From an uncultured Gammaproteobacteria bacterium (GTDB taxonomy: Bacteria; Pseudomonadota; Gammaproteobacteria; Pseudomonadales; Pseudohongiellaceae), in contig CALEJT010000045.1 of the NCBI GenBank assembly GCA_937898685.1, positions 1 through 64,000 of the forward strand: DNA of 64,000 nt, read 5' to 3'. Below are positions 42,853 through 53,168 of this stretch, one piece after another (position 1 is the first letter of the stretch; each line of letters starts with the position of its first letter). The translations under genes were made by a program, and so were the position numbers. The notes under the pieces were generated by a model, which saw only the letters and a list, made by a program, of their open reading frames with translations, had not been told where the DNA came from and did no database searches.

Positions 42853-43180
42853 GACAAAACTCCTGCTTTTTAGTTATGGAATGTTGACTCGTGAGGCGAT
42901 CCGCCCGACGGCCGCACTCGGCAAAGGGACTCGAGACGTGGGGGATCAACGGCGCGGATTATCCGCGGTGAAAAAATTATTTTTGTGAAGAAAGGGGCAA
43001 CCTCAGCCATTGACGCACGAAAACTGTGTTCCCGCGCGCGCGGAAGTCCCGAGCGCACAGCGTCACGTGGCGCGCGTCGCGCTCCGTGGACGCCTCGTTT
43101 CAGAACTTCCCAGCGCGGCAGAGGCCTGCTTCGTTCTCAACGCTGCAACACGAATGTGATATTTCGGTAACGTCCGAGTG
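42853..43180. other. Intergenic region without a recognised gene
   Basis: The 381 bases between the secreted protein gene and thrC hold an AT-rich spot (42970-42985), a GC-alternating stretch with an imperfect GAGCGC/GCGCTC hairpin (43051-43084), and the thrC terminator at the right end. No coding frame with a ribosome binding site was found. Confidence 0.5.
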
Positions 43181-43213
43181 AAAAAAAGCCGCTGCGTTTT
43201 CACGCAACGGCTT
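43181..43213 (-). terminator. Rho-independent terminator after thrC
   Basis: Stem of 11 bases with one mismatch (43213-43203 with 43196-43186) and a run of seven T residues on the minus strand, 20 bases after the thrC stop. Confidence 0.88.
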
Positions 43214-43233
43214 CATGTTCGCACCAGAATGAA

Positions 43234-44634
43234 TCAGCGCTTGTTGCTCAGCGCATTGACCATGAATTGCTTCACCGCATCGAGGCTGTTCGGCAATACA
43301 GTGTAGCGCTCTTCGCGTTCATACAGGTCTGCCATGTGCGGTGGCAACGCCGGCGTGGCGAAGCCGGCGAGTTCGATGGCAGCGGCAAACTTGGCCGGAT
43401 GTGCGGTGCCGAGAATGATCATCGGTGTCGCACCATCGCTGTCGCAGAGTTCCGCCGCCTTCACGCCCGTTGCCGTATGCGGATCGAGCAGGAAGTCGGT
43501 GCGCTCCTTGACGGCCTTGATGGTGGCGCAGGTCGTTGCATCGTCGACACTGGCACTGTCGAAATGCGCACGCGCACGCGCCCATTCCTCTTCACTCACT
43601 TGCTGCACTTCCGTGCTCAAGCCGGTGACGAAGCGCGTGACGCGCTCGGTGTCACCCTGGAACAGGTCGTAGAGGAAGCGCTCGAAATTGCTGCTCACCA
43701 TGATGTCCATGCTCGGCGAGAGCGAGGGCTCGAGCGGCGTCTTGTGATAGCGGTTGCCGCTGATGAAGCGATGCAGGATGTCGTTGCGGTTGGTGGCGAT
43801 GATCAGCTGCTTCACCGGCAGGCCCATCTTCTTGGCGAGATAGCCGGCGTAGATGTCGCCGAAGTTGCCGGTGGGTACGGAGAAGGACACCGCCTCGTGC
43901 TTACCGAGGAACGGCAGCGCGGCGTAAAAGTAGTAGACGATCTGCGCCATGATGCGCGCGAAGTTGATCGAGTTCACCGCGCCGAGCTGATAGCCCTCGG
44001 GCAGGAAGCTCTGATCGGCGAAGGCCTTCTTCACGATCTCCTGGCAATCATCGAAATTGCCTTCGAGCGCGATGTTGTTGACGTTGTCTCCCTTCACCGT
44101 GGTCATCTGGCGGCGCTGTACTTCGGACACGCGCTGATGCGGATGCAGGATGAAGAGATCGACGAAAGCGCTGTGCTTGCAGCCTTCGAGCGCGGCGGAA
44201 CCTGTGTCGCCAGAGGTCGCGCCCAAAATGGCGATGTGCTGTTTGCGCTTGCTCAGGAAGTAATCGAGCAGACGTCCCAGCAACTGCAGCGCGAAATCCT
44301 TGAACGCCAGGGTCGGGCCACAATAGAGCTCGAGCACGTAGTGGTTGTCGTACAGATGCACGAGCGGCGCGACCTTCGGGTCGGAAAAACTCGCATAGCT
44401 GGCATCGATCATCGCCTTCAGTTCGGCGTCGGGAATGGCGCCGTCGACGAAGGGTTTGACCACTTCGAAGGCGAGTTCCTGGTAGGAGAGCTTGGCCCAC
44501 GCAGCGAGCTGCTCGGCAGTGACCTGCGGCACTCGTTCCGGAATGTAGAGACCACCGTCGGGCGCGAGGCCCGTGAGGACGACGTCTTCGAAGCTGGCGG
44601 CGGGACTCTTGCCGCGCGTACTGATGTATTTCAT
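43234..44634 (-). CDS. thrC: Threonine synthase
   Basis: PLP enzyme making threonine from O-phosphohomoserine, 466 residues. The N-terminus MKYISTRGKSP, the PLP-lysine motif CGPTLAFKDFALQLLG and ATSGDTGSAALEG are diagnostic of the long bacterial type. It is 19 bases after hom, in the conserved dsbC-hom-thrC order. Confidence 0.96.
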   Translation of the reverse strand: MKYISTRGKSPAASFEDVVLTGLAPDGGLYIPERVPQVTAEQLAAWAKLSYQELAFEVVKPFVDGAIPDAELKAMIDASYASFSDPKVAPLVHLYDNHYVLELYCGPTLAFKDFALQLLGRLLDYFLSKRKQHIAILGATSGDTGSAALEGCKHSAFVDLFILHPHQRVSEVQRRQMTTVKGDNVNNIALEGNFDDCQEIVKKAFADQSFLPEGYQLGAVNSINFARIMAQIVYYFYAALPFLGKHEAVSFSVPTGNFGDIYAGYLAKKMGLPVKQLIIATNRNDILHRFISGNRYHKTPLEPSLSPSMDIMVSSNFERFLYDLFQGDTERVTRFVTGLSTEVQQVSEEEWARARAHFDSASVDDATTCATIKAVKERTDFLLDPHTATGVKAAELCDSDGATPMIILGTAHPAKFAAAIELAGFATPALPPHMADLYEREERYTVLPNSLDAVKQFMVNALSNKR

Positions 44635-44653
44635 GGCTGCTCCTCTGCGCGCG

Positions 44654-45982
44654 TCAGGCCTCGGGTCTGAACACGCGGATACGCATTACCTTGTCCGCGA
44701 CCGTCGGCAGCGCCTCGATCTTGCGGATGGCCTCATTCATGACTTTTTCTTTCACTTCGTGCGTGAGGATGATCACGGGCACACGCTGACTGTCCGCATC
44801 CGGTCCACGTGGTTCCTTCTGGATGATTGCTTCGATGTTGATGGAGCAGTCGCCGAGAATTTCAGTGATGTCGGACAACACACCCACCTGATCCAGGGCA
44901 GTGATGCGCAGGTAATAGGCGCTGTGCACTTCTTCCATCGGCAGGATGGGCAGATCGGAGAGCGCGTGGTCGAGGAAGGCGAGCGCAGGCACGCTGCTTT
45001 CCGGACAGGCGATCATGCGCGCCACGTCGATGATGTCTGCCACCACGGCGGAAGCGGTCGGGAAGGCACCGGCACCGGCGCCGTAGTAAAGCGTGGAGCC
45101 GACCGCATCGCCATTGACCATCACTGCGTTCATCACGCCGTTGACGTTGGCGATCAGACTGTCTTCATCGATGAAGGTCGGATGCACGCGCAGCTCGATG
45201 CCCTCCGGCGTTCTGCGGCTGATGCCGAGGTGTTTGATGCGATAGCCGAGTTCATCGGCATAACGGATGTCCTGTTTCGTCAGCTTGCTGATGCCTTCGG
45301 TGTAGACCTTGTCGAACTGCAGCGGAATGCCGAAGGCGATCGAAGCGAGGATCGTGAGTTTGTGCGCCGCATCGATACCTTCGATGTCGAAGGTCGGATC
45401 CGCTTCGGCGTAACCGAGTGCCTGCGCTTCTTTCAAGACGTCGGCAAAGGCGCGGCCCTTCTCTCGCATCTCGGTGAGGATGAAGTTGCCCGTGCCGTTG
45501 ATGATGCCGCTGACCCACTGGATGCTGTTGCCGGCCAAGCCTTCGCGAATCGCCTTGATGATGGGAATGCCACCGGCGACGGAGGCTTCGTAGGCGACGA
45601 GGACTTTTTTCTCGGCAGCAGCAGCGAAGATTTCGTTACCGTACTCGGCGACCAGCGCCTTGTTGGCGGTGACCACGTGCTTGCCGTTGGCGATGGCCTT
45701 GAGCACGAGCTCACGCGCGACAGTGGTGCCGCCCATCAGTTCCAACACGATCTGCACTTCAGGGTCGTCGACCACGGCAAAGGGATCGGTGCTGTAACGC
45801 GTATCACCGATGTCCTGACCCGGGCGCAGACGGCGGGAGCCGACGTGGGTGACCACGAGCTCGCTGCCGATGCGACGCGCGATGTCGCGACGGTTTTTGT
45901 TGAGAAGCGTGTAGGTGCCGTAACCGACCGTGCCGAGACCACAGATCCCGATCTTTACGGGCTCGATATTGGAGGAACTCAA
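44654..45982 (-). CDS. hom: Homoserine dehydrogenase
   Basis: NAD(P)-dependent reduction of aspartate semialdehyde to homoserine, 442 residues. Visible are the nucleotide-binding IGICGLGTVGYGT, catalytic-domain motifs TANKALVAEYG, GGIPIIKAIREGL and GIINGTGNFILT, and a C-terminal ACT domain (about 355-440) for threonine feedback. It is the monofunctional form, not fused to aspartokinase. The start is probably TTG at 45982, with GGAG 8 bases upstream; an ATG at 46006 is the alternative. Confidence 0.94.
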   Translation of the reverse strand: MSSSNIEPVKIGICGLGTVGYGTYTLLNKNRRDIARRIGSELVVTHVGSRRLRPGQDIGDTRYSTDPFAVVDDPEVQIVLELMGGTTVARELVLKAIANGKHVVTANKALVAEYGNEIFAAAAEKKVLVAYEASVAGGIPIIKAIREGLAGNSIQWVSGIINGTGNFILTEMREKGRAFADVLKEAQALGYAEADPTFDIEGIDAAHKLTILASIAFGIPLQFDKVYTEGISKLTKQDIRYADELGYRIKHLGISRRTPEGIELRVHPTFIDEDSLIANVNGVMNAVMVNGDAVGSTLYYGAGAGAFPTASAVVADIIDVARMIACPESSVPALAFLDHALSDLPILPMEEVHSAYYLRITALDQVGVLSDITEILGDCSINIEAIIQKEPRGPDADSQRVPVIILTHEVKEKVMNEAIRKIEALPTVADKVMRIRVFRPEA

Positions 45983-46033
45983 GGGAAGACTCCGAAGCGC
46001 GGCCATGCCGCTACTGCGCATCAAAAGGCGCGC

Positions 46034-46039
46034 ATTATA
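46034..46039 (-). promoter_or_regulatory. Consensus -10 element for hom-thrC
   Basis: TATAAT on the minus strand lies 51 bases ahead of the preferred hom start, inside the 115-base gap after dsbC. The -35 is weak, so an activator or an UP element may matter. Confidence 0.5.
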
Positions 46040-46097
46040 GCCTGCGCGACGGAGTTTTGTGGAAGGAGGAACGCCGGAAGAAGCGCCGCGAAAACGC

Positions 46098-46880
46098 TTA
46101 TTCCTCGCTGTCGCGATTGAGCAGAGCCGGACCCAGCGTGCTGGCCGGGACATAGCCCGGCAGCATGGTGCCATCGTCGAGCACCAGCGCTGGCGTTCCG
46201 GTGACACCGACTTCGCGGCCGAGACGATACTGCTCTTCGACCTTGCGCTCGAGCGCGCAATTGGCTTCGGGCACGTCACCGCCACGTTTGGCGACGGTCA
46301 TCATCACTTTCGGATCCTCGGCACACCAGGTGGAGATCATCTTGCGATGGATGTCGGTATTGAGCCCCGTGCGGGGGAAGGCCAGATAACGCACGGCGAT
46401 GCCCATGCGGTTCAGCTCTTCCACTTCGCCATGCAGCTTGCGGCAGTAGGGGCAGTCGACGTCGGTGAAGACGGTGACGACGGCTTTGCGTTCACCGACC
46501 GCATCGAACACGATCATGTCTTTTTCATCGAGTGCAGCGATCTTGTCGCGACGCAGATCGTTGCGGCGCTGATCACCGAGGTTGACGATATTCTCGCCAT
46601 CGGACTCGTAGAGGTCTCCGGGGATCAGATATTTCGCATCACGGGAGACGTAGATGGTCTGGCCGTTCTGAATGGAAACTTCGTAAAGCCCTTCGATCGG
46701 GCTCGGCACGATCTCTCCCACGACCATGTTGGGTTGCGTGGCGGTCAACAGATCACGGATCGCCTTCACCTCTTCCGGCTTGGATTCGCCGCCGAAGGCA
46801 AAATGGCTGAGAAGCAACAGGGGGAGAAGACCACGGATCAGACCGCGGACACCGAAGGTGTGGGAGAACTGCTTGCGCAT
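46098..46880 (-). CDS. dsbC: Disulfide isomerase DsbC
   Basis: Periplasmic disulfide isomerase, 260 residues with a signal peptide (cut near FAFGGES, about 30). An N-terminal dimerisation domain runs to about 90; the thioredoxin domain holds the active site DCPYCRKLH (Cys143, Cys146), a second disulfide pair and the cis-proline in GVTGTPALVLDDG. The start at 46880 has GAGG upstream. It precedes hom as in Pseudomonas, though xerD is absent. Confidence 0.94.
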   Translation of the reverse strand: MRKQFSHTFGVRGLIRGLLPLLLLSHFAFGGESKPEEVKAIRDLLTATQPNMVVGEIVPSPIEGLYEVSIQNGQTIYVSRDAKYLIPGDLYESDGENIVNLGDQRRNDLRRDKIAALDEKDMIVFDAVGERKAVVTVFTDVDCPYCRKLHGEVEELNRMGIAVRYLAFPRTGLNTDIHRKMISTWCAEDPKVMMTVAKRGGDVPEANCALERKVEEQYRLGREVGVTGTPALVLDDGTMLPGYVPASTLGPALLNRDSEE

Positions 46881-47021
46881 CAGGACCGACCTCTCTAAGG
46901 GCCTGCCAGGGCAGACCGAACCAGGCCGCACTCTATTGCAGAGGTGCGACCATGGCAAGGCATGAACTCGTCCGTTTTCTGATGGGGGCCGCAGCGGATG
47001 CCACGGCCCAAAGACGATGTG

Positions 47022-47046
47022 GAAAGCCGATTACTGTTCGGCTTTC
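47022..47046 (-). terminator. Possible stem-loop spanning the rplS stop
   Basis: Perfect 9-base inverted repeat GAAAGCCGA (47022-47030) and TCGGCTTTC (47038-47046), with the stop codon in the loop. There is no T tract after it, so termination is uncertain. Confidence 0.4.
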
Positions 47047-47402
47047 TTGTCCAGCTTCTCGCTGATGCGAGCAGCGCGGCCAGCCAGATCGCGCAGGTAG
47101 TACAGCTTGGCCTGACGCACGTCACCACGACGCTTGAGCGTGATGCTGTCGATCTGCTTGCTGTGGGTCTGGAAGGTACGCTCCACGCCTACGCCGTGGG
47201 AGATCTTGCGCACGGTGAAGGAGGAGCCCAGGCCGCGATTGCGGATGCCGATCACGACACCTTCGAACGCCTGCAGACGTTCACGATCGCCTTCCTTGAT
47301 TTTCACCTGTACCACGACGGTGTCGCCGGGGCTGAAATCAGGCACGTCGGTCTTCATCTGTGCCTGTTCGATTTTCTGGATGATTTTGTTGCTGCCGCTC
47401 AT
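47031..47402 (-). CDS. rplS: Ribosomal protein L19
   Basis: Large-subunit ribosomal protein L19, 123 residues. The sequence DFSPGDTVVVQVKIKEGDRERLQAFEGVVIGIRNRGLGSSFTVRKIS is characteristic. Last gene of rpsP-rimM-trmD-rplS; 106 bases separate it from trmD. Confidence 0.98.
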   Translation of the reverse strand: MSGSNKIIQKIEQAQMKTDVPDFSPGDTVVVQVKIKEGDRERLQAFEGVVIGIRNRGLGSSFTVRKISHGVGVERTFQTHSKQIDSITLKRRGDVRQAKLYYLRDLAGRAARISEKLDKKAEQ

Positions 47403-47508
47403 TGTGGTACTCCACGTTCAAGTAGTTGTAGCCAGTGTCAGTTCGGTTCGATGCCTCCCCGACTGTTCGTCCTGGTCCGGCATTACCGCATTCGTCGTTC
47501 AAAAATCC

Positions 47509-48264
47509 TTACTGCCCACCGCCCTGCTCTTGCCAGGTGCGGATGTATTCATCGAGCAGCTTCCGTTCTTCGCTGCTCAGACCGCGCCGTTCCAACAGCT
47601 CCGGCCTCTTGCGCCAGGTGGCGCCCAATCTCTGCTGCAGACGCCAACGCGCGATGCGGGCATGGTCCCCGCTCAACAGCACCGAGGGCACCCGCTGACC
47701 TTCGAATTCTTCCGGCCGCGTATAGTGCGGATGGTCGAGCAATCCATCGGCGAAGGAATCCTGCGTCGCCGAATCTTCCGCACCCAGAGCACCGGGCTGC
47801 AGACGGATCACCGCATCTATCAGCGCCATCGCGGCGACTTCACCGCCGCTGAGCACGAAATCGCCCAGCGAAACTTCCGCGTCGACCAAGCTCGTGATCA
47901 CGCGCTCGTCGATGCCTTCGTAACGTCCACACAGCAGTACCAGCGCGGGCTCTCGCGCCAGCTCACTCACCCATTCCTGTGTGAGCGGCCTGCCCTGCGG
48001 GCTGAGGTACAGGACCTTGCCCTGCCCCCCCAACCCTGCCTTGGCCGCGCGGATCGCCGCGCTGACCGGGCCGGTCTTCATCAACATCCCAGGGCCGCCG
48101 CCATAAGGCTTGTCGTCCACCGTGCGATGTCGGTCATGCGTGTAATCGCGGGGGCTGTAGTAACGCAGACTCACCAGATTCTGCTGCACTGCCCGCGCGG
48201 TGATGCCGTAGCCGGTCAGGGCGCCGAACATCCCGGGGAAGAGGGTGACGATGGCAATCTGCAT
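47509..48264 (-). CDS. trmD: tRNA (guanine37-N1)-methyltransferase
   Basis: SAM-dependent methylation of G37 in tRNAs, preventing frameshifts. It is 251 residues. The knotted SPOUT core is visible: TLFPGMF, PYGGGPGMLMK, LLCGRYEGIDERV and DFVLSGGE, then a C-terminal domain with LLSGDHARIARWR. The start at 48264 is preferred, with GGAAGAG upstream; a GTG six codons earlier is the alternative. Confidence 0.97.
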   Translation of the reverse strand: MQIAIVTLFPGMFGALTGYGITARAVQQNLVSLRYYSPRDYTHDRHRTVDDKPYGGGPGMLMKTGPVSAAIRAAKAGLGGQGKVLYLSPQGRPLTQEWVSELAREPALVLLCGRYEGIDERVITSLVDAEVSLGDFVLSGGEVAAMALIDAVIRLQPGALGAEDSATQDSFADGLLDHPHYTRPEEFEGQRVPSVLLSGDHARIARWRLQQRLGATWRKRPELLERRGLSSEERKLLDEYIRTWQEQGGGQ

Positions 48265-48300
48265 GGCCGCTACTCTTCCCACGAATACTTGTTGGCTGAC

Positions 48301-48837
48301 TCAATCCCAGTCGGGCTGCCAGTCCACTTCCATTACACCGTTCGCCAGATCCACCTTGCGTACCACCTGCGGTACGTAGGGCAGCAGGCGCTCTTTGCGT
48401 TGCTCGTCGCGTACGACCAGCACGTCATTGGCACCGGTGCTCATCAGGTACTGCACCTTGCCCAGCACCACGCCTTCGAGCGTCTTGACGGTCAACTGCT
48501 CGAGCTGGTGCCAGTAATAACCTTCTTCGAGCGGGGGTAGCGCGTCTTTCGCCACCCACAGTTCGCCGCCGGTGTAGAGGCTGCCCTGCTCTCGCACGTC
48601 ACAGCCCTTGATGTGCGCCACCAGGGTCTGACCCTGTTGGTGCCCGGCATCGATCTCGATTTCGATCTGCCCCTTCGGCCCGGCGCCACGGGCGCCGGTA
48701 AGGATGAAGTGGCGATAGTCCAGCAGGTTTTCGGGAGGGTCGGTGTAGGACACCAGCTTGACCCAACCCTTGACGCCCCATGGGGCGCCGACCTTGCCCA
48801 TCACGAGATGAGTGATGGAGAGGTCAGCCGTCGTCAC
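48301..48837 (-). CDS. rimM: 16S rRNA processing protein RimM
   Basis: 30S maturation factor that binds S19, 178 residues. The N-terminal MGKVGAPWGVKGWVKL and the PRC-barrel end (LLPYVPQVVRKVDLANGVMEVDW) are diagnostic. It starts with GTG at 48837, after GAGG, 4 bases after rpsP. Confidence 0.95.
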   Translation of the reverse strand: MTTADLSITHLVMGKVGAPWGVKGWVKLVSYTDPPENLLDYRHFILTGARGAGPKGQIEIEIDAGHQQGQTLVAHIKGCDVREQGSLYTGGELWVAKDALPPLEEGYYWHQLEQLTVKTLEGVVLGKVQYLMSTGANDVLVVRDEQRKERLLPYVPQVVRKVDLANGVMEVDWQPDWD

Positions 48838-48841
48838 GTCC

Positions 48842-49096
48842 TCAGACTGCCGGAGCCTGCGCTGCCTGTTTGAGCAGCGAAGCTACGCGATCGCTGGTCT
48901 GGGCGCCCTGGCTCTGCCAGAACTTCACGCGCTCGACGTCGATGCGCAGCTTTTCTTCCTGGCCGCGTGCGGTCGGGTTGTAGAAGCCCACGCGCTCGAT
49001 GAAGCGACCGGTGTTGGCATTGCGCTTGTCGGTCACGGTGACGTAGTAGTACGGATTCTTTTTGCTACCACCGCGAGCGAGTCGGATAGTTACCAT
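48842..49096 (-). CDS. rpsP: Ribosomal protein S16
   Basis: Small-subunit protein S16, 84 residues; starts MVTIRLARGGSKKNPYYYV and holds IERVGFYNP. First gene of the operon with rimM, trmD and rplS. Confidence 0.98.
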   Translation of the reverse strand: MVTIRLARGGSKKNPYYYVTVTDKRNANTGRFIERVGFYNPTARGQEEKLRIDVERVKFWQSQGAQTSDRVASLLKQAAQAPAV

Positions 49097-49281
49097 AACT
49101 AGTTGATTCCTGATGAGAAATTAAACTTCGAGCCGAATCCGAGCCACCCGGCCCGGAAAAAAGGGCGCCATTCTAAGGGAAAAGCCCCGGCGAGGGAACC
49201 ATGAAGCCACGTAAAAAGCGCCCCGCGCCTTGCGGCGCAGCTGACACTCACGTGCTGGGAGAACCCTGTCCTGCCGCGACC

Positions 49282-50679
<1,398 letters not shown>

Positions 50680-50838
50680 GACTCGATTCCAGTGGAACCA
50701 CCGCTAGGTCGTGGTGGCGGGAGAAGCTTTGCAGCGAAGTGGCGGATTCTACCCAAGTGGCCCTGCCCGATACAGCGCTGCCGTATCGCCACAAAAGCTT
50801 ATTCCACTCGCGCGGAGCTTTATGAGAGACTTTCGCGC

Positions 50839-51666
50839 ATGATCGCACTCACATCTGGGCTCGTGGCCGTTCTCTTCTACGCACTCGGCACTTTCAGCCA
50901 GGGGCGTCTGCTCAGCCGCGATCAGCACGAGCCCACCGCCGGCCTCCTCACGCCCGATCGCAGCAAATTGCTGCTGGTCGCCGCCATCGCTCTCATCGTG
51001 CACCTCGTCAACGTGGTGCAGGTCATCGCCACTGAGCGTGGCCTCGATTTCGGTTTCTTCAAGGTGGCGACGCTGTTCAGCTGGACCATGGTGTGCATCG
51101 TCGTACTCAGCAGCCTGCGCAAACCACTCGAAAATCTATTCGTGGCCGTGTTCCCCGTGGCCATTGTCAGCATCCTTTGCGCCCTCTTCCTTCCCAGTGG
51201 CACGCAGCCGGTCGCCGATTTGTCACCCGGCGTGCTGGTGCATGTGATGTTGGGCATAGTCGGCTTCAGCCTGATGACGATCGCCGCAGGCCAGGCTCTC
51301 TTCATGGCCTGGCTCGACCGCGCCTTGAAACGTCATCGTTACCCGCCCTTCCTGCGTCACTTGCCGCCGCTGCAGACGATGGAAGGACTGTTGTTCGAAA
51401 TCATCCAGGTCGGTTTTCTGATCCTGCTCGCCGTGATCGTGAGCGGTTTTCTGTTCATGGACGACATGTTCGCGCAGCACCTGGTGCACAAGACCTTCTT
51501 CACGCTGGTTTCGGTCGTGGTCTTCGGCATCCTGCTCTGGGGTCGCCACCGCTGGGGCTGGCGTGGCCGTCGCGCCAAACACTGGACGCTGACGGGTTTC
51601 ACCGTTTTGATCCTTGCCTACTTCGGCAGCAAGTTCGTGCTTGAAGTATTGCTGAACCGCGTCTAA
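50839..51666 (+). CDS. ypjD: CcsA/YpjD-family inner membrane protein
   Basis: Polytopic membrane protein of 275 residues with about eight spans, in the family of cytochrome c assembly proteins CcsA and CcmC but of the YpjD/HemX branch. Conserved features: PVAIVSILCALFLP, HVMLGIVGFSLMTIAAGQAL and VHKTFFTLVSVVVFGILLWGRHRWGWRGRRAKHWTLTGF, including histidines in membrane segments. A cytochrome c maturation role is unlikely because a full Ccm system is present; its true function is unknown. The ATG at 50839 is chosen. Next to ffh and a corC-like gene as in Pseudomonas. Confidence 0.82.
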   Translation: MIALTSGLVAVLFYALGTFSQGRLLSRDQHEPTAGLLTPDRSKLLLVAAIALIVHLVNVVQVIATERGLDFGFFKVATLFSWTMVCIVVLSSLRKPLENLFVAVFPVAIVSILCALFLPSGTQPVADLSPGVLVHVMLGIVGFSLMTIAAGQALFMAWLDRALKRHRYPPFLRHLPPLQTMEGLLFEIIQVGFLILLAVIVSGFLFMDDMFAQHLVHKTFFTLVSVVVFGILLWGRHRWGWRGRRAKHWTLTGFTVLILAYFGSKFVLEVLLNRV

Positions 51667-51692
51667 GAGCGCGCTTGCCGCCCCGACACATC

Positions 51693-52559
51693 GTGGACGA
51701 AACTCAGCCAGACTTATTGTTTCTTTCTCTTGCACTCCTGATCGTCGCCACACTGCTGTTCGTGGTGGCGCTGGCCTCCTTCCATCGCGCACGCAGGCTG
51801 TTGAAAGGACCAGGCTCAGCCGGCCTGCCCCGACCCGCCTTCGATGCAAACGAACTGGCGCGCATCACCGTGGCCGACATCATGGTGCCGCGCAGCGAAG
51901 TCAGCGGCATCGATCTCGATGACGACATGGATGCCATCATGACGACGCTCTGCAACAGCCAGCACACGCGTCTGCCCGTCTACACCAAGGACCTGAACAA
52001 CGTGATCGGCATCCTGCACATGCGCACGGTCCCGCGCTTGCTGCGCGAGGAAGAACCACCCAACAAGGCCGAGCTCGTGCAACTCTCACGCGAACCCTAT
52101 TTCATTCCGGAAAGCACGCCGCTCACCACTCAGCTCGTGAACTTCCAGAAACAGAAGCGCAGCCTGGCACTCGTGGTGGATGAGTATGGTGAAGTGAAGG
52201 GCTTGGTGACACTCGGAGATTTGCTCGAGGAACTCGTCAGCCACTTCACGAATGCGTCCGCAACTGAAAGCGACATCCTGCCGCAAGCCGATGGCAGTTA
52301 TCTGATCGACGGTGCCACGCCGATCCGCGACATCAATCGCGCGCTCGGTTGGGACCTACCCACCGATGGTCCGAAAACCCTCAATGGTTTGCTGACTGAA
52401 CTGCTCGAAAGCATCCCCGATTCCCAGGTCGGCCTGAGCCTGCCGCAGCATCGCGTGGAAATCCTGCAGGTGAAGGACAACCTGATCAAAACCGTCCGCA
52501 TGTGGTATCAACCACCTCTGGAGCGCAAGGACATCGATACGAACGCGATGCTCCACTGA
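51693..52559 (+). CDS. CorC/HlyC-type CBS-domain protein with a shortened membrane domain
   Basis: About 288 residues from the GTG at 51693 (a TTG at 51675 is possible). One N-terminal span (LFLSLALLIVATLLFVVALAS) is followed by two CBS domains (about 55-180, with TVADIMVPRSEV, TRLPVYTKDLNNVIGILHMRTV and LVVDEYGEVKGLVTLGDLLEELV) and a CorC/HlyC transporter-associated domain. Members at this locus in other bacteria usually carry a four-span DUF21 domain and exceed 400 residues; here it is reduced to one span. Such proteins are linked to magnesium or cobalt efflux and adenine-nucleotide sensing. Ion transport by this short form is doubtful. Confidence 0.8.
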   Translation: MDETQPDLLFLSLALLIVATLLFVVALASFHRARRLLKGPGSAGLPRPAFDANELARITVADIMVPRSEVSGIDLDDDMDAIMTTLCNSQHTRLPVYTKDLNNVIGILHMRTVPRLLREEEPPNKAELVQLSREPYFIPESTPLTTQLVNFQKQKRSLALVVDEYGEVKGLVTLGDLLEELVSHFTNASATESDILPQADGSYLIDGATPIRDINRALGWDLPTDGPKTLNGLLTELLESIPDSQVGLSLPQHRVEILQVKDNLIKTVRMWYQPPLERKDIDTNAMLH

Positions 52560-52568
52560 GGTAAAGGC

Positions 52569-53168
52569 ATGAGCACCATCGACATGAATTACTGCAATGC
52601 CTGTGGTGGCCCGCTCAGTCTGAGCATTCCGCCTGGCGAAGATCGTCAGCGCCACATCTGCGACGACTGCAAGACGGTGCATTACCTCAATCCACGCGTC
52701 GTCGTTTGCGCCATTCCCGCCTGGGGTGATCAAGTGCTGTTGTGCCGCCGCGCCATCGAGCCACGACTGGGTTTCTGGACGCTTCCAGGCGGCTTCATGG
52801 AAAACGGTGAATCGACACTGCAGACCGCCGCACGCGAAACGATCGAGGAAGCCTGCGCACGCATCGAAGTGGGCGAACTGTTCGCACTCTTCAACATCAT
52901 CCACATCAACCAGGTGCAATTGTTCTTCCGCGCACGTTTGTGTGATCTCGATTTCAAACCCGGCCCGGAAAGTCTCGAGACGGCACTATTCAAGCAGGAC
53001 GAAATTCCCTGGGACGAAATCGCCTTTCCCGCTGTCGCCACCACACTCCGCGAGTACTACAAGGACTTCAAGTCCGGTCAGTTTCAATTACGCATGGCCG
53101 ACATCACACTCGGCCCCGATCAAAAACGTTTGTTCAAACCGTTGAATTTCACCCATGAGCACGAGTAA
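52569..53168 (+). CDS. NUDIX hydrolase with N-terminal zinc ribbon
   Basis: 199 residues. A zinc ribbon (Cys9, Cys12, Cys31, Cys34) precedes a Nudix domain; the Nudix box runs from about 74 to 96 (GGFMENGE...RETIEEA). This layout resembles NADH/ADP-ribose pyrophosphatases of the NudC-like type, but the substrate is not determined. It follows the corC-like gene by 9 bases and overlaps fdhD by 14. Confidence 0.85.
   Translation: MSTIDMNYCNACGGPLSLSIPPGEDRQRHICDDCKTVHYLNPRVVVCAIPAWGDQVLLCRRAIEPRLGFWTLPGGFMENGESTLQTAARETIEEACARIEVGELFALFNIIHINQVQLFFRARLCDLDFKPGPESLETALFKQDEIPWDEIAFPAVATTLREYYKDFKSGQFQLRMADITLGPDQKRLFKPLNFTHEHE

Noticed and set aside
44573..46120. A 515-residue plus-strand frame opposite hom
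   Set aside because: Same antisense effect; hom motifs are intact on the minus strand.
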